NCBI GenBank assembly: GCA_025210795.1
Contig: JAOAQZ010000031.1
Location: 38,124-102,123, forward strand
Source of the DNA: Cohaesibacter sp.
GTDB lineage: Bacteria > Pseudomonadota > Alphaproteobacteria > Rhizobiales > Cohaesibacteraceae
DNA: 64,000 nucleotides
Direction of reading: 5' to 3'
Position numbers and translations under genes: made by a program
Part shown: one piece after another, positions 9,401 through 19,519 of the stretch
Position numbering within the stretch: position 1 is the first letter of the stretch
Layout of the letters: each line of letters begins with the position of its first letter
Notes under the pieces: generated by a model
The model's database searches: none
The model's input: the letters and a program-made list of their open reading frames with translations, nothing else
What the model was told of the DNA's origin: nothing

Positions 9401-10269
9401 CAGCCCAAGCAAAACGCCCCGGCTGGCTAAAGCGCGGTCTACGCTCTCCCTCCTTCCTTTTGGGCGGTATCCTCTCGCTTCTTTTTACCAGCCTTGCCTT
9501 ACTGTCCTTTATCTGGACGCCCCATGATGCTCTGTCCGTTGATATTATGGCGCGGCTCAAACCCGTAAGCGCCACCTATTGGCTGGGCACCGATCAATAT
9601 GGCCGCGATCTTTTTTCCATGATCATGCTGGGAGCACGAAACTCCATTGCCGTGGCGCTGGTCGCTGTTGGTATCGGCCTTGGCATTGGGGTGCCGTTGG
9701 GCACATGGGCTGCAGCAAAGGGTGGCTGGCTTGATGAATTGCTCATGAGAACCGGCGATTTCATCTTTGCCTTTCCGGCCTTGATTTCCGCCATCATGAT
9801 CACGGCTCTTTTCGGGCCCGGTGCCATCAATGCCATCATTGCTATCGGCATTTTCAATATTCCGGTCTTTGCCCGCCTGTCACGTGGGGCGGCCTTAAGC
9901 CTCTGGACGCGGGAATTTATTCTCTCGGCGCGCCTTTCAGGTAAGGGGGCAGCTCACATCACCGCCGAACATATCCTGCCCAATATTGCCAATCTTCTGA
10001 TCGTTCAGGGCACCATTCAATTCTCCCTTGGTATCTTGGCCGAAGCGGGCCTGTCCTATGTCGGGCTCGGCACCCAGCCACCCATGCCCAGCTGGGGGAA
10101 AATGCTGTTCGAGGCCCAAACCATGATGGGCTTTGCCCCGCAATTGGCCATCATACCCGGCTGCGCCATCATTCTGACCGTTCTGGGGCTGAACCTCTTG
10201 GGCGATGGGCTTCGCGATATTCTTGACCCCAAAACCCACCGGGCCAGCGGCGGAGGCAATCAATCATGA
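9397..10269 (+). CDS. ABC importer permease, DppC-like
   Basis: A 290-residue permease, partner of the DppB-like protein. It has an N-terminal membrane segment, the DppC landmark LGTDQYGRDLFSMIM near residue 65, and an EAA-type loop (ILSARLSGKGAAHITAEHILPN) near 170-195. About six membrane segments are predicted. Start and stop are both translationally coupled through ATGA overlaps with the neighbouring genes, indicating one polycistronic message. Confidence 0.92.
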   Translation: MTAQAKRPGWLKRGLRSPSFLLGGILSLLFTSLALLSFIWTPHDALSVDIMARLKPVSATYWLGTDQYGRDLFSMIMLGARNSIAVALVAVGIGLGIGVPLGTWAAAKGGWLDELLMRTGDFIFAFPALISAIMITALFGPGAINAIIAIGIFNIPVFARLSRGAALSLWTREFILSARLSGKGAAHITAEHILPNIANLLIVQGTIQFSLGILAEAGLSYVGLGTQPPMPSWGKMLFEAQTMMGFAPQLAIIPGCAIILTVLGLNLLGDGLRDILDPKTHRASGGGNQS

Positions 10270-11927
10270 GCCTTCTCTCCATCAACAAACTATCGCTGAG
10301 CATCGGCGGCTCCTCCATTCTTCGCAATATCAATCTGGAGCTGGAGGCTGGAAAGTGCCTTGGGCTTGTCGGCGAATCCGGATCCGGCAAAAGCATGACC
10401 GCCATCTCCATCATGCAGCTTTTGCCCCATCACAGTCATTTAAGCGGCTCCATCAAGCTGCAACAGGAATGTCTGACAGAATTGAGCGAAAAACAGCTTT
10501 GTGAGCGCCGCGGCGATGTGATGGGCATGATTTTCCAAGAGCCCATGACAGCGCTCAATCCGCTCAAGCCCATCGGCGCACAAATTGAGGAAAGCCTGCT
10601 GCTCCACAGCCCGATCACGCGGCATGAAGCGGAAAAAAAGGCCCATCATCTGCTTGCCCGGGTCGGCCTGCCAAAAGAGCGCTATTCTCCAAACCGCTAT
10701 CCCCATCAGCTCTCCGGCGGCCAGCGCCAACGGGTGATCATTGCCATTGCCATCGCCATGCGTCCGGACCTTTTGATTGCCGATGAGCCAACAACGGCGC
10801 TTGATGTCACCACTCAGGCACAAATTCTCGAGCTATTAAAGGAATTGATGCACGAGGATCAGTCCGCTCTTTTGCTGATTTCTCACGATCTTGCCGTCGT
10901 CGCTGATATGGCCGACCATATCGCCATCATGAAGGAAGGAGAGATTGTCGAGCAAGGAGCGGTGCCAGCCCTCTTTGATACTCTTAGCCATCCCTATAGC
11001 CAAAAGCTGTTCGAGGCTTCCTCCCATGTACCCAAGCGCACAAAGCCTCCCCTTTATTATGGCGACCCATCCCTTGAAGAAGCGGGCCATATCCTCAAAG
11101 CGAAAGAGATTGCTCGCGACTATCCCCTGCCCCGAACCTTTCCCTATCTGGAAAAGCGCAAATTTCGCGCAGTTGATAATCTGGATCTGACCATTCATGC
11201 TGGCCAATCCATTGGTCTGGTTGGGGAATCGGGCTGCGGAAAATCAACCCTTGCCCGCACCCTTTTGGGGCTTGAAGCCCCGCAAGAAGGGATGTTGCAC
11301 GTTGGTGGCCACAACCCCTATACCGCATCGCGCGATGATTTGCTCTCGGTTCGCAAGGATATTCAGGTGGTCTTTCAGGACCCCAATGGCAGCTTCAATC
11401 CCCGCCACAAGGTTGGCCGATCTGTAGCCGAGCCGCTTCACCTTCATCGCCATAGCGTCAGCCAAAGTGAGCGCGACGAGAAAATTCGCAAAGTATTAGG
11501 GCAGGTCGGCCTCAAACCGGATGATGCCGAGCGCTACCCGCACGAATTCTCCGGCGGCCAGCGCCAGCGTCTTGCCATTGCACGCGCCCTGATCACCAAA
11601 CCCAAAATCATCATTGCCGATGAACCGGTGTCGGCGCTCGATGTCTCCATTCGCGCACAAATTCTTGATCTCTTGACGAAGCTCCGCGAGCAACTTGATC
11701 TGGCCTATCTCTTTATCAGTCATGATTTGTCGGTGGTGCGGGCAATTACCGATGAAGTGCTGGTCATGTATCAGGGCCGTATCATCGAGCGGGGCCGCAC
11801 CCATGAGGTTTTTGCCAATCCGCAACAGGCCTATACCCGGCAATTGATTGCCGCCGCTCCCGATCTTGATGCCGCGATCAAAAAAAGACAGCTCAAAGAC
11901 AAAGCGCAAGGTCAGTTTTCGCGATAG
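10266..11927 (+). CDS. ABC importer ATPase with two fused nucleotide-binding domains (DppD-DppF type)
   Basis: A 553-residue cytoplasmic ATPase with two complete NBDs in one chain. NBD1 has Walker A GESGSGKS (about 37-44), signature LSGGQRQR and Walker [16 protein letters not shown]2 has Walker [10 protein letters not shown] (about 320), signature FSGGQRQR and [12 protein letters not shown]. After NBD1 comes the oligopeptide-transporter extension ([13 protein letters not shown] region) typical of DppD. It energises the preceding permeases, and the fusion replaces separate DppD and DppF genes. Its last 16 bp overlap the end of pgi on the opposite strand, with no terminator between. Confidence 0.93.
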   Translation: MSLLSINKLSLSIGGSSILRNINLELEAGKCLGLVGESGSGKSMTAISIMQLLPHHSHLSGSIKLQQECLTELSEKQLCERRGDVMGMIFQEPMTALNPLKPIGAQIEESLLLHSPITRHEAEKKAHHLLARVGLPKERYSPNRYPHQLSGGQRQRVIIAIAIAMRPDLLIADEPTTALDVTTQAQILELLKELMHEDQSALLLISHDLAVVADMADHIAIMKEGEIVEQGAVPALFDTLSHPYSQKLFEASSHVPKRTKPPLYYGDPSLEEAGHILKAKEIARDYPLPRTFPYLEKRKFRAVDNLDLTIHAGQSIGLVGESGCGKSTLARTLLGLEAPQEGMLHVGGHNPYTASRDDLLSVRKDIQVVFQDPNGSFNPRHKVGRSVAEPLHLHRHSVSQSERDEKIRKVLGQVGLKPDDAERYPHEFSGGQRQRLAIARALITKPKIIIADEPVSALDVSIRAQILDLLTKLREQLDLAYLFISHDLSVVRAITDEVLVMYQGRIIERGRTHEVFANPQQAYTRQLIAAAPDLDAAIKKRQLKDKAQGQFSR

Positions 11928-13537
11928 GCTTTAAGGCGATGGAAAATAGCAGGCTCATCTGCTTGCCGCGCGCCAGCCTGAATAGAGGGTAGCAATTGGC
12001 CAGCCAGCTCCTTGCCCAATTCAACACCCCATTGATCAAAGCTGTTAACCCCCCAGACAATCCCCTGGGTAAAGACTTTATGCTCATAAAGGGCAATGAT
12101 CCGGCCCAGCATTTTGGGTGTCAGCTGCTCATAAAGCAGCAAATTGGTCGGCCTGTTGCCGCTAAAAGCCTTATGGGGGGCAAGGCGCTCAGCCTCATCT
12201 TGCGCCATACCCTGCTCCAAAAGCTGGGCAAGCGCCACATCTTGCGTGCGGCCAAAGGCAAGCACTTCAATTTGCGCAAAACAGGAGGCAAGCAGCAATT
12301 CGTGCTGATAGGCATCGGCCTTGCTGGGCCGGGCCGAAATCAGGAAATCACAAGGCACCATATCCGTACCCTGATGCAGGTTCTGGAAAAAAGCATGCTG
12401 ACCATTGGTGCCGGCAGCCCCCCAGATAATCGGGCCGCTTGCCCGCAAAACGCCACTGCCATCTATGCGAGTCGATTTGCCGTTTGATTCCATATCAAGC
12501 TGCTGCAAGAAACTTGGAAATTCTTCAAAGCGCTGATCATAGGGCATGACCGCAACGCTGGAGCAAGCCCAGATATTGCGATACCACAACCCCAAAGCGG
12601 CCAGCAGCATCGGGAGGTTCGAGCGGAAAGGCGCCGTGGCAAAATGCTGATCCATGCCGCGAGCACCCGCCAAGAAATCTTCAAACCGCTCAGGCCCGAT
12701 GGCCAGCATGACCGGCAGACCAATCGCAGACCAGACGGAATAGCGTCCGCCAACCCAATCCCAAAAGCCAAACATGCGATCAGGGGCAATCCCAAAGGCC
12801 TCAACCGCTTCAAGATTGCTTGAAAGAGCAACAAAATGCTCCCCGGCTTTTTCCTCACCAACCGCAGAGGCAATCCAGGCTCGAGCCGCCCTTGCATTCA
12901 CCATGGTTTCCTGCGTGGTAAAGCTTTTGGAGGCAACAAGCACCAAAGTGCGTTGGGGATCCAGTGTTTCAAGGCAATCGCGGATATGCGCCCCATCCAC
13001 ATTGGAGACAAAATGAACCTCTGGCCCGTCATGAAAGGCGCGCAATGTATGGGTGACCATCCGCGGCCCCAAATCAGAACCACCGATCCCCAGATTGAGG
13101 ATCGTGGTAAAAGGCTGGCCGTCAGACGCTGTGATCTGGCCATCTCGCACCCCATGGGCAAAGGCATAGAGCCGGTCCTTGACCGCGCCGACCGCCTCAA
13201 GAACAGTCTCGCCATCAACGACAAGGTCACTTGCCACCGAGCCGCGCAGAGCAATATGCAAAACCGAACGATCTTCGGTTCCGTTTAATTTTTCTCCGGC
13301 AGACATGCGGTGATAGGCCTCACGCACGCCTGCCTGATCAAGAAGCAATTCCAGTAAAGTAAGAGTTCTGTCAGTAATCCGATTGCGAGAATAATCCAGC
13401 GTCAAGCAGCCATCCAGTTCGGCTGAATAGCGGGTAAAACGCTGCGGATCTGCAGCGAATGCATCGCGCAGATGAAAAGTCTCAAACTCGGTCCTATGGC
13501 GCAGAAGATCTGTCCAAAGTGTTTCCAGAGTACTCAT
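11912..13537 (-). CDS. pgi: glucose-6-phosphate isomerase
   Basis: A 541-residue enzyme interconverting glucose-6-phosphate and fructose-6-phosphate, of standard length for bacterial Pgi. The phosphate-binding GIGGSDLGPRM, the family signature around VASKSFTTQETM, ESNGKSTR (active-site Glu) and the C-terminal VNSFDQWGVELGKELA signature are all present. It lies 43 bp downstream of tupA on the same strand and could be read through from the tungstate operon, a pairing without obvious metabolic logic. Its 3' end overlaps that of the convergent ABC ATPase gene by 16 bp. Confidence 0.96.
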   Translation of the reverse strand: MSTLETLWTDLLRHRTEFETFHLRDAFAADPQRFTRYSAELDGCLTLDYSRNRITDRTLTLLELLLDQAGVREAYHRMSAGEKLNGTEDRSVLHIALRGSVASDLVVDGETVLEAVGAVKDRLYAFAHGVRDGQITASDGQPFTTILNLGIGGSDLGPRMVTHTLRAFHDGPEVHFVSNVDGAHIRDCLETLDPQRTLVLVASKSFTTQETMVNARAARAWIASAVGEEKAGEHFVALSSNLEAVEAFGIAPDRMFGFWDWVGGRYSVWSAIGLPVMLAIGPERFEDFLAGARGMDQHFATAPFRSNLPMLLAALGLWYRNIWACSSVAVMPYDQRFEEFPSFLQQLDMESNGKSTRIDGSGVLRASGPIIWGAAGTNGQHAFFQNLHQGTDMVPCDFLISARPSKADAYQHELLLASCFAQIEVLAFGRTQDVALAQLLEQGMAQDEAERLAPHKAFSGNRPTNLLLYEQLTPKMLGRIIALYEHKVFTQGIVWGVNSFDQWGVELGKELAGQLLPSIQAGARQADEPAIFHRLKAYREN

Positions 13538-13568
13538 AACTCACCTCTTGGCCAACGCACAAAAGGCA

Positions 13569-13585
13569 AATGAGAGCGTCTCATT
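13569..13585 (-). terminator. short hairpin at the tupA stop codon
   Basis: aatgaga (13569-13575) pairs with tctcatt (13579-13585) around a 3-nt loop, overlapping the tupA stop. On the minus strand it is followed by tgcctttt, so it may be a weak terminator between tupA and pgi. The stem is AT-rich and short. Confidence 0.35.
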
Positions 13586-14456
13586 GCCCCGTTTTGGCAT
13601 TGGGAAAGAACAATTGCTTGCCTTCCAGACGGAATTCAGCGATTGCAGCCTGTCCTTCATCCGATAACAACCATGTGACAAAAGCCTTGGATTCCTTGGC
13701 TTTTACATGCGGATGCTTATCCGGATGCACTAGGATTACTCCATATTGATTGAAAAGACGTTGATCTCCGGCCACATGAATCAAAAAATCCTGTTTATTG
13801 GCAAAAGCCAGCCACGTGGCCCTGTCCGTGAGGATATAAGCACCAAGTCCTGTGGCCAGATTAAGGCTGGCTCCCATACCGGATCCACTTTCGCGATACC
13901 ATGTGCCGCTATGTCCCTTTATATCGACACCAGCCGCTGCCCAAAGCTGCTTTTCCTTCTTGTGAGTGCCGGATTCGTCCCCACGCGAGACAAAAAGTGC
14001 CTTGGCCTCAGCAATTTTGGCAAGGGCTTTCAAGCTGTCATCCATGCCCTGCACCTTGGCCGGATCGCTTGAAGGACCCACAAGCACAAAATCGTTATAC
14101 ATAAAAGGATGACGCTGAACGCCAAAGCCCTGCGCCACAAATTCTTCCTCTGCAGCCTTTGCATGCACCAGCACCACGTCCCCGTCACCATTGCGAGCAT
14201 TTTTAAGGGCCTGACCGGTGCCAACCGCCACGACATGCACCTTGATGCCGGTTTTCTTTTCAAAAATCGGCAACAGATAATCAAGCAAGCCTGAATTCTG
14301 GGTCGATGTTGTCGACTGGACAATGATAGAGGATGTCTCGGCTTTTGCCTCCATAGTGGGGGCCAAAGTCATGAGTAGGGACAGGGCCAAACCACCCAAA
14401 ATGGTAAGACCAGACAGCGTAAGGACTTGGATAGCCTTCTTTATTCTGTTGTGCAC
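13581..14456 (-). CDS. tupA: tungstate ABC importer binding protein
   Basis: A 291-residue periplasmic oxyanion-binding protein. After a long signal peptide (about residues 1-40, ending EAKAE) comes VQSTTSTQNSGLLDYLLP, the TupA oxyanion-binding segment that distinguishes tungstate-specific TupA from molybdate ModA. SRGDESGTHKKE and WYRESGSGMG are further TupA landmarks. The start is GTG 14456, preceded by aggag. It is the last gene of tupB-tupC-tupA, whereas most described operons place tupA first. Tungsten would serve W-dependent enzymes such as some formate dehydrogenases; none is seen in the window. Confidence 0.9.
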   Translation of the reverse strand: MHNRIKKAIQVLTLSGLTILGGLALSLLMTLAPTMEAKAETSSIIVQSTTSTQNSGLLDYLLPIFEKKTGIKVHVVAVGTGQALKNARNGDGDVVLVHAKAAEEEFVAQGFGVQRHPFMYNDFVLVGPSSDPAKVQGMDDSLKALAKIAEAKALFVSRGDESGTHKKEKQLWAAAGVDIKGHSGTWYRESGSGMGASLNLATGLGAYILTDRATWLAFANKQDFLIHVAGDQRLFNQYGVILVHPDKHPHVKAKESKAFVTWLLSDEGQAAIAEFRLEGKQLFFPNAKTGQ

Positions 14457-14468
14457 TTTACTTTTCTC

Positions 14469-15203
14469 CTAAAGCACTTCGCCATCCACATCCAGCTTGC
14501 CCGCAAGATAGGATCGAACAGGGGACGGGGCCGCAGGCCCCAACATGAAATCAACATTGCCTTGCCCAAGCAGCTGGCCTTGACCCAAAAACATAATGTC
14601 ATCCGCAAGGCGGCGTGCCTGCCCCGCATCATGGGTTACCAAAAGCGAGCCGACACCTCTGGCCTTGGCCTGCTGGACCATCATCTCGATCCCCTGCATC
14701 GACGCGGGATCAAGATTGGCCGTTGGCTCATCCAAAAACAAAAAATCAGGATCGGTCGACAAGGCCCGCGCAATGGCAAGGCGTTGCCGCTCCCCGCCCG
14801 ACAAAAGCCGGGCAGATTGGTCAGCCTTTGCCTCAAGTCGCGCAAAAGCCAGCGCCTCGTCAATCCGGCGCTTCTCATCCGCACCGGAAAATCCGGACGA
14901 GCGCAACATATGGGACAGATTTCCGCGCACCGAGCGGCGCAGCAGAATGGGCGTTTGAAAAACAAATCCAAGACGGCGCGCATTGGGTTTTCCCGCCTTT
15001 TTGCCTGCCCATAAAACCGAGCCAGAGGACGGTACAATAAGCCCTGCTGCCATTTTTAAAAGCAGACTCTTGCCCGCCCCGTTGGGGCCAAGCAAAACGG
15101 TAATGCAATCCTTGGGCAAATGAAAACTAACCTGATCAAGCAGGATCTTGCCTTCATCACGCAAGCTCACCTTTTCAAAGGCAATGGGAAGGATGGTTGT
15201 CAT
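14469..15203 (-). CDS. tupC: tungstate ABC importer ATPase
   Basis: A 244-residue single-NBD ATPase: Walker A GPNGAGKSLLLKM (about residue 40), signature [16 protein letters not shown] and Walker B FLFLDEPTANLD. It is flanked at 12-13 bp by the tungstate binding-protein and permease genes. The frame stays open to 15350, but the extra 49 residues overlap tupB and look like antisense coding; ATG 15203 follows a strong aaggggga site and begins the domain normally. Confidence 0.9.
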   Translation of the reverse strand: MTTILPIAFEKVSLRDEGKILLDQVSFHLPKDCITVLLGPNGAGKSLLLKMAAGLIVPSSGSVLWAGKKAGKPNARRLGFVFQTPILLRRSVRGNLSHMLRSSGFSGADEKRRIDEALAFARLEAKADQSARLLSGGERQRLAIARALSTDPDFLFLDEPTANLDPASMQGIEMMVQQAKARGVGSLLVTHDAGQARRLADDIMFLGQGQLLGQGNVDFMLGPAAPSPVRSYLAGKLDVDGEVL

Positions 15204-15216
15204 CGTCTCATCCCCC

Positions 15217-15924
15217 TTACAAATAGCCGGACCGGTTGGCCAGAATGCGAATGAACATAGCCGCAATATTGATGGACATGGCCAGAAGAAGCAAAATGAT
15301 CCCAAGCCCCAGCGCCAAAGACAGATTGCCTTTGGATGTCTCAAGGGCAATGGCCGTTGTCATGACCCGCGTTAGATGGTCAATATTGCCGCCAACAATC
15401 ATCACCCCGCCAACCTCCGCAATTGCGCGGCCAAAGCCAGCAAGCAAAACAGTGATCAGGCGAAACCGCCCCTCATGCAATAAGGTCAGCATTTTCTGGT
15501 GGGCCGAGAGACCCAAAACCCGCAGCTGATCGGCATATTCCTCATCTAGAATTTCAAACAATTGCCGCGATAAGGCGGCAAGAATGGGAAAGACCACAAG
15601 GATCTGCACGATAATCATGGCCGATGGCGTATACAGAAGGCCCCAAACACCAAAAGGCCCGGCGCGGGAAAGCAGCAGATAAACGATCAGGCCCGCAACA
15701 ACCGGTGGCAGGCCCATAAAGGCATTGAGAATTCCAATCACAATCATACGGCCCGGAAAGCGGGTGATAGCAAGCACGCCGCCAAGCGGCAGAGCCAAAA
15801 TACTGGCCAAACCCACAGCCGCAAGGCTGACCGTCAGCGACAGGCCGACGATCTCCATCAGATCAGCATCCCAGCTCAGGATAAGGGACAGGGCAACATC
15901 CAGCGCGTTCAAGAAATCAGGCAT
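15217..15924 (-). CDS. tupB: tungstate ABC importer permease
   Basis: A 235-residue inner-membrane permease with five or six hydrophobic segments and an EAA-like loop (QLRVLGLSAHQKMLTLLHEGR) before the last two. LNAFMGLPPVVAGL and FGRAIAEVGGVMIVGGNI are typical of TupB/ModB-like permeases. First gene of the tup operon, with a divergent AsmA gene upstream. ATG 15924 is chosen; an in-frame GTG at 15930 is also possible, and neither has a clear ribosome site. Confidence 0.88.
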   Translation of the reverse strand: MPDFLNALDVALSLILSWDADLMEIVGLSLTVSLAAVGLASILALPLGGVLAITRFPGRMIVIGILNAFMGLPPVVAGLIVYLLLSRAGPFGVWGLLYTPSAMIIVQILVVFPILAALSRQLFEILDEEYADQLRVLGLSAHQKMLTLLHEGRFRLITVLLAGFGRAIAEVGGVMIVGGNIDHLTRVMTTAIALETSKGNLSLALGLGIILLLLAMSINIAAMFIRILANRSGYL

Positions 15925-16154
15925 AACCACAATCGAAAGGAAAATCTCTAACTCACTCTGCGAGCAGTCGGATATCTTTGACAGACTTAAAGGCCTAAAA
16001 CAAGCATTGAGATGGGTATCAGAAGCCTTCAGTTTTCATTCAACCCACCATCGCCATAATAAAGCAATAAAGAGTATGATGAGTTGAATGATTCGAGGTG
16101 CGCCTATCCTAAAAGCGACCCTTGAGCAAAAAGCGGCGATGAAGAGAGAGAAGC

Positions 16155-19100
16155 ATGCGCAAAATATTAATCAGTCTTGCCACACTCATCACCCTGATCC
16201 TTATCATCCTGCTTGTCGCACCGCTCTTTCTCTCAACGGATTTGCTCAAATCCCAGGTCCAGCAATTTGTCAAAGACCAGTCGGGGATGACACTCGATAT
16301 CCGAGGGCCCGTTAGTCTCTCACTTATTACCGGTCTTGATTTGTCGGCGCAGGATGTCTCCCTCACGGACCCGCAAGACAATCCTTTATTTGATGTTGAA
16401 GAGCTAGATTTCTCGCTTGCCTTGTCTCCTCTTCTCTCTGGTCAGGCGGACATTCGCGCCATCACCCTGCATAAGCCAACCTTCACACTGGCGGCATCGA
16501 CAGGCACCAAAAGTGCGGCTAGACAAGTTGGCGATGACCCAATCCGCGCCCTTGCCACTCAGGAAGCCCCACCAAGCCCAAGCGCCCCCCCCAAGGCAGA
16601 AGGCGGGGACATTGATTTATCGGCTCTTCATATCCAGCGCCTTTCCATGCGCGGTGCCCGCCTATTATCGCAAAAGCCTGACGGCAAGACAGAAATCCTC
16701 TTATCTGATCTCAATGCCGATCTCTCCATCCCCGACTTTAGCGGCCCTGCCACTCTAGAAGGATCTTTGTCTTTTCAAGGAACAAGCCAAAGCTTTACCG
16801 GCTCCATTGGTCATGCGGGCAATGCCATCAACGGAAAACCAACCTCTGTTAATCTGACACTGGCCAGCGACACCTACCGCGCGCAACTGCGTGGCGATCT
16901 TGCCCATAAAAACAATCCACTCTTTGTTGCCAATGTGGGAATGGCCAGCGATAAGCTGCCCCAGCTTCTAGCATCCTTCAATGTTGCGCCCTCTCCCGTT
17001 GGGGCCCAAAATCTCTCGGCGCAAGCATCACTGATTGTGGGACAAGAGGAAGTGCAGCTGCGCTCCATTAAACTAAGTCTTGATGACCAGAGCCTCTCAG
17101 CAGCTGCGCGGATTTTCACCGGCCCCACCCTTGAAAAGCCGCTCATACGCCTTGCCATTGATGCCGGCACGCTCAATCTTGATCGCCTGCTTGCCCAACC
17201 AGTGGCATCGGGCGAGCAAGCACAGACCCAGAGTGCTGGGGATGCGGGCAACGCAAGCACCGCCCAAAGCCCAAAAGCGCCAAGCAGTCCGCCAGATCTC
17301 TCTGCGCTCAACAGCTTTAACGCCACCCTTGATTTTCGGGCCCAAAAGCTCATCACCCAAGGGATTTCCATCTCAAGGCCCAAATTGCTAGCCAATTTGA
17401 TTGAGGGACAATTGGATGCCTCCCTCAAACATGCCGCCATTGCAAAGGGAACTGTGCGAGCCAATCTCTCGGGCGATCTGGCCAATGCGCTTTGGTCAGG
17501 GGCGCTCAAAGCAGACAAGCTGGATCTGGAACAAGTAGCCCTTACCGCCAATCAGAAAAGTCCCGCAAGCGGCATGATCTCAGCCGATCTATCCTTTGCC
17601 GCACGGGGACTGGACGCACAAACCATCCAGCAAAATGGCAATATCGCGGGCAGCATTTCCTTAAGCAAGGGCAGTTTCTCAAGTCCGGCCCTTCAGGCTG
17701 CCATTGCCAATCGCGACAGTGGCACCCTTAGCAATATCAATGTCACAGCCAAGCTGAACGGGCTGGACAAACCCATGACGCTGACCGGCAGTATGGGCTG
17801 GAATGGCGAAACCATCCGCTATGACAGCCAGATAGGTCTGGCCGAGGCGCTGGCTGGGCGATCCATTCCCGCTAGCCTGACTATGAAGGCCCGCCCCTTG
17901 ACCGCGAGCCTGTCCGGGCGCTTCTCTCCGGCCCAAATCACGCTCAATGGCAGCCAGATTGCAATCTCCGCTCCCTCTAGCAGAGCGCTTCTGGCTTGGC
18001 TTGGGCAAGAGGTCGGCAAGGGCACGCCCAATATGCCCATTGCCTTGCGCTCCAATCTGGCGCTAAGCCCACAAAAGACCAGCCTTGATAAGCTCAGCCT
18101 GACCATGGGACCATCCAAGGGCACAGGCACTTTGTCTGTCACGACTTCGGGCAAACCTTATATCAATGCCAATCTGGCGTTTAACAAGCTGGATGTGACA
18201 CCCTTTTTGGGGGATGGCAACGCAAAGGGACGCTCCGGCAGCGCCCAATCGGGAAAAGGCTCGACGACAAAATCGTCACCTCAGGGGGGCTGGGATAAGT
18301 CACCCATTGATTTCTCAGGCCTTAATGCCATCGATGCCGATATCAAACTCTCAACCAAATCTCTGGTTGCACGCGATATCGTGACCGGACAAGTCAGCCT
18401 CACCACCAAGCTTAAATCCGGTGCCCTTAATGCCAGCCTTGATCAGCTCTCGCTCTATCAGGGGCAAGGCACGGGCGGTATCAGCATCGACGGGCGCGGC
18501 AAGCAGGCCAAGGTTGGCGCAAATTTCTCCCTCTCCAACATGCAAATGGCCCATTTCCTGCGCGATGCTGTGGGCCTTAAAGCCCTGAGCGGTCGCGGCG
18601 GCATCCGCTTTGACCTTGCCAGCACCGGAGCAAGTCAGGCCGCTTTAGTCAGCAATCTGGGCGGCAGCAGCAATCTGGAAATTCGCGACGGGCAAATCAG
18701 GGGGATCAATATCCCGCAAATGCTGCGCTCCCTTCAAGGCAATATCCTTGATGGCTGGGCCTCATCCCCGAGCCAGTCCACGGACTTTAGCTCCCTTACA
18801 GCCAGCTTTGCGATTGTCTCGGGTATCGTCACCAATAATGATTTGCAAATGCTCGGTCCCCTTGTGCGCTTGACCGGTGCCGGGCAGATCGACTTGCCCA
18901 ACCAGCGCATCAATTATAAGGCCACCCCCAAACTGGTCACCAAGCTACGCGGCCAGGGCGGTTTGGTCGATGCCAACGGCATCCCCATTCCCATTATCAT
19001 CAAAGGCAAATTGGCAAAACCGCGCATCTATCCTGATATTCCCGGCATTTTGGAAAATCCGCAAGCCATCCTGCAAGGGCTGCGCAATCTGGGCGGCGCT

Positions 19101-19325
19101 GGCAAGACAACAGCCAAGGGCTTAGAAAAACTGGATAAAAACATTACTAAAGAGCTGGACAAGCAATCCAAAAAGCTTGGCATTGATCTCAACCAGATCC
19201 TGCGGCCCAACCAAAAAGCCAATCCCCAAGGCCAGCCCCAACAGGGTCAACCTCAACAACAGAAGCCGCAAAATCTGGAGCAGCAGCTCTTTAACAATAT
19301 CACCAAAGGGCTGTTTGGAAATTAA
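16155..19325 (+). CDS. AsmA family protein
   Basis: A 1056-residue protein anchored by one N-terminal membrane helix (about residues 4-28) with a large periplasmic body. The start (VAPLFLSTDLLKSQVQQFV, then SGMTLDIRGPVSLSL) matches AsmA domains, as does the C-terminal segment LTGAGQIDLPNQRINYKATP. AsmA-like proteins form elongated bridges implicated in phospholipid or outer-membrane homeostasis. Low-complexity linkers rich in Ala, Ser and Pro occur near residues 130-155 and 355-375, and the C-terminus is Gln/Pro-rich (about 1015-1045). Purine-rich gaagagagagaag precedes ATG 16155. Divergent from the tup operon. Confidence 0.85.
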   Translation: MRKILISLATLITLILIILLVAPLFLSTDLLKSQVQQFVKDQSGMTLDIRGPVSLSLITGLDLSAQDVSLTDPQDNPLFDVEELDFSLALSPLLSGQADIRAITLHKPTFTLAASTGTKSAARQVGDDPIRALATQEAPPSPSAPPKAEGGDIDLSALHIQRLSMRGARLLSQKPDGKTEILLSDLNADLSIPDFSGPATLEGSLSFQGTSQSFTGSIGHAGNAINGKPTSVNLTLASDTYRAQLRGDLAHKNNPLFVANVGMASDKLPQLLASFNVAPSPVGAQNLSAQASLIVGQEEVQLRSIKLSLDDQSLSAAARIFTGPTLEKPLIRLAIDAGTLNLDRLLAQPVASGEQAQTQSAGDAGNASTAQSPKAPSSPPDLSALNSFNATLDFRAQKLITQGISISRPKLLANLIEGQLDASLKHAAIAKGTVRANLSGDLANALWSGALKADKLDLEQVALTANQKSPASGMISADLSFAARGLDAQTIQQNGNIAGSISLSKGSFSSPALQAAIANRDSGTLSNINVTAKLNGLDKPMTLTGSMGWNGETIRYDSQIGLAEALAGRSIPASLTMKARPLTASLSGRFSPAQITLNGSQIAISAPSSRALLAWLGQEVGKGTPNMPIALRSNLALSPQKTSLDKLSLTMGPSKGTGTLSVTTSGKPYINANLAFNKLDVTPFLGDGNAKGRSGSAQSGKGSTTKSSPQGGWDKSPIDFSGLNAIDADIKLSTKSLVARDIVTGQVSLTTKLKSGALNASLDQLSLYQGQGTGGISIDGRGKQAKVGANFSLSNMQMAHFLRDAVGLKALSGRGGIRFDLASTGASQAALVSNLGGSSNLEIRDGQIRGINIPQMLRSLQGNILDGWASSPSQSTDFSSLTASFAIVSGIVTNNDLQMLGPLVRLTGAGQIDLPNQRINYKATPKLVTKLRGQGGLVDANGIPIPIIIKGKLAKPRIYPDIPGILENPQAILQGLRNLGGAGKTTAKGLEKLDKNITKELDKQSKKLGIDLNQILRPNQKANPQGQPQQGQPQQQKPQNLEQQLFNNITKGLFGN

Positions 19326-19353
19326 GGCTTGGAAGGCAGCCGCACCAAAGGCA

Positions 19354-19375
19354 GGCGGGAGCCTCAGCTCCCGCC
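19354..19375 (+). terminator. GC-rich hairpin downstream of the AsmA gene
   Basis: ggcgggagc (19354-19362) pairs perfectly with gctcccgcc (19367-19375) over a 4-nt loop. There is no T-run, so it is either a Rho-dependent end or a 3' stabiliser. Confidence 0.5.
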
Positions 19376-19519
19376 CGAACGGGTGCCGTCACCTATCAAT
19401 TTGCACAACAAGCCCTCACAAAGTGCCAATTTTCTATAAAATTATATAGGGTTTGCTGCCTTCACCTTGAAAGTATGAGCCGCTCTAATAAGGAAAGACC
19501 CTTATTGGAGAAAAGAGAT

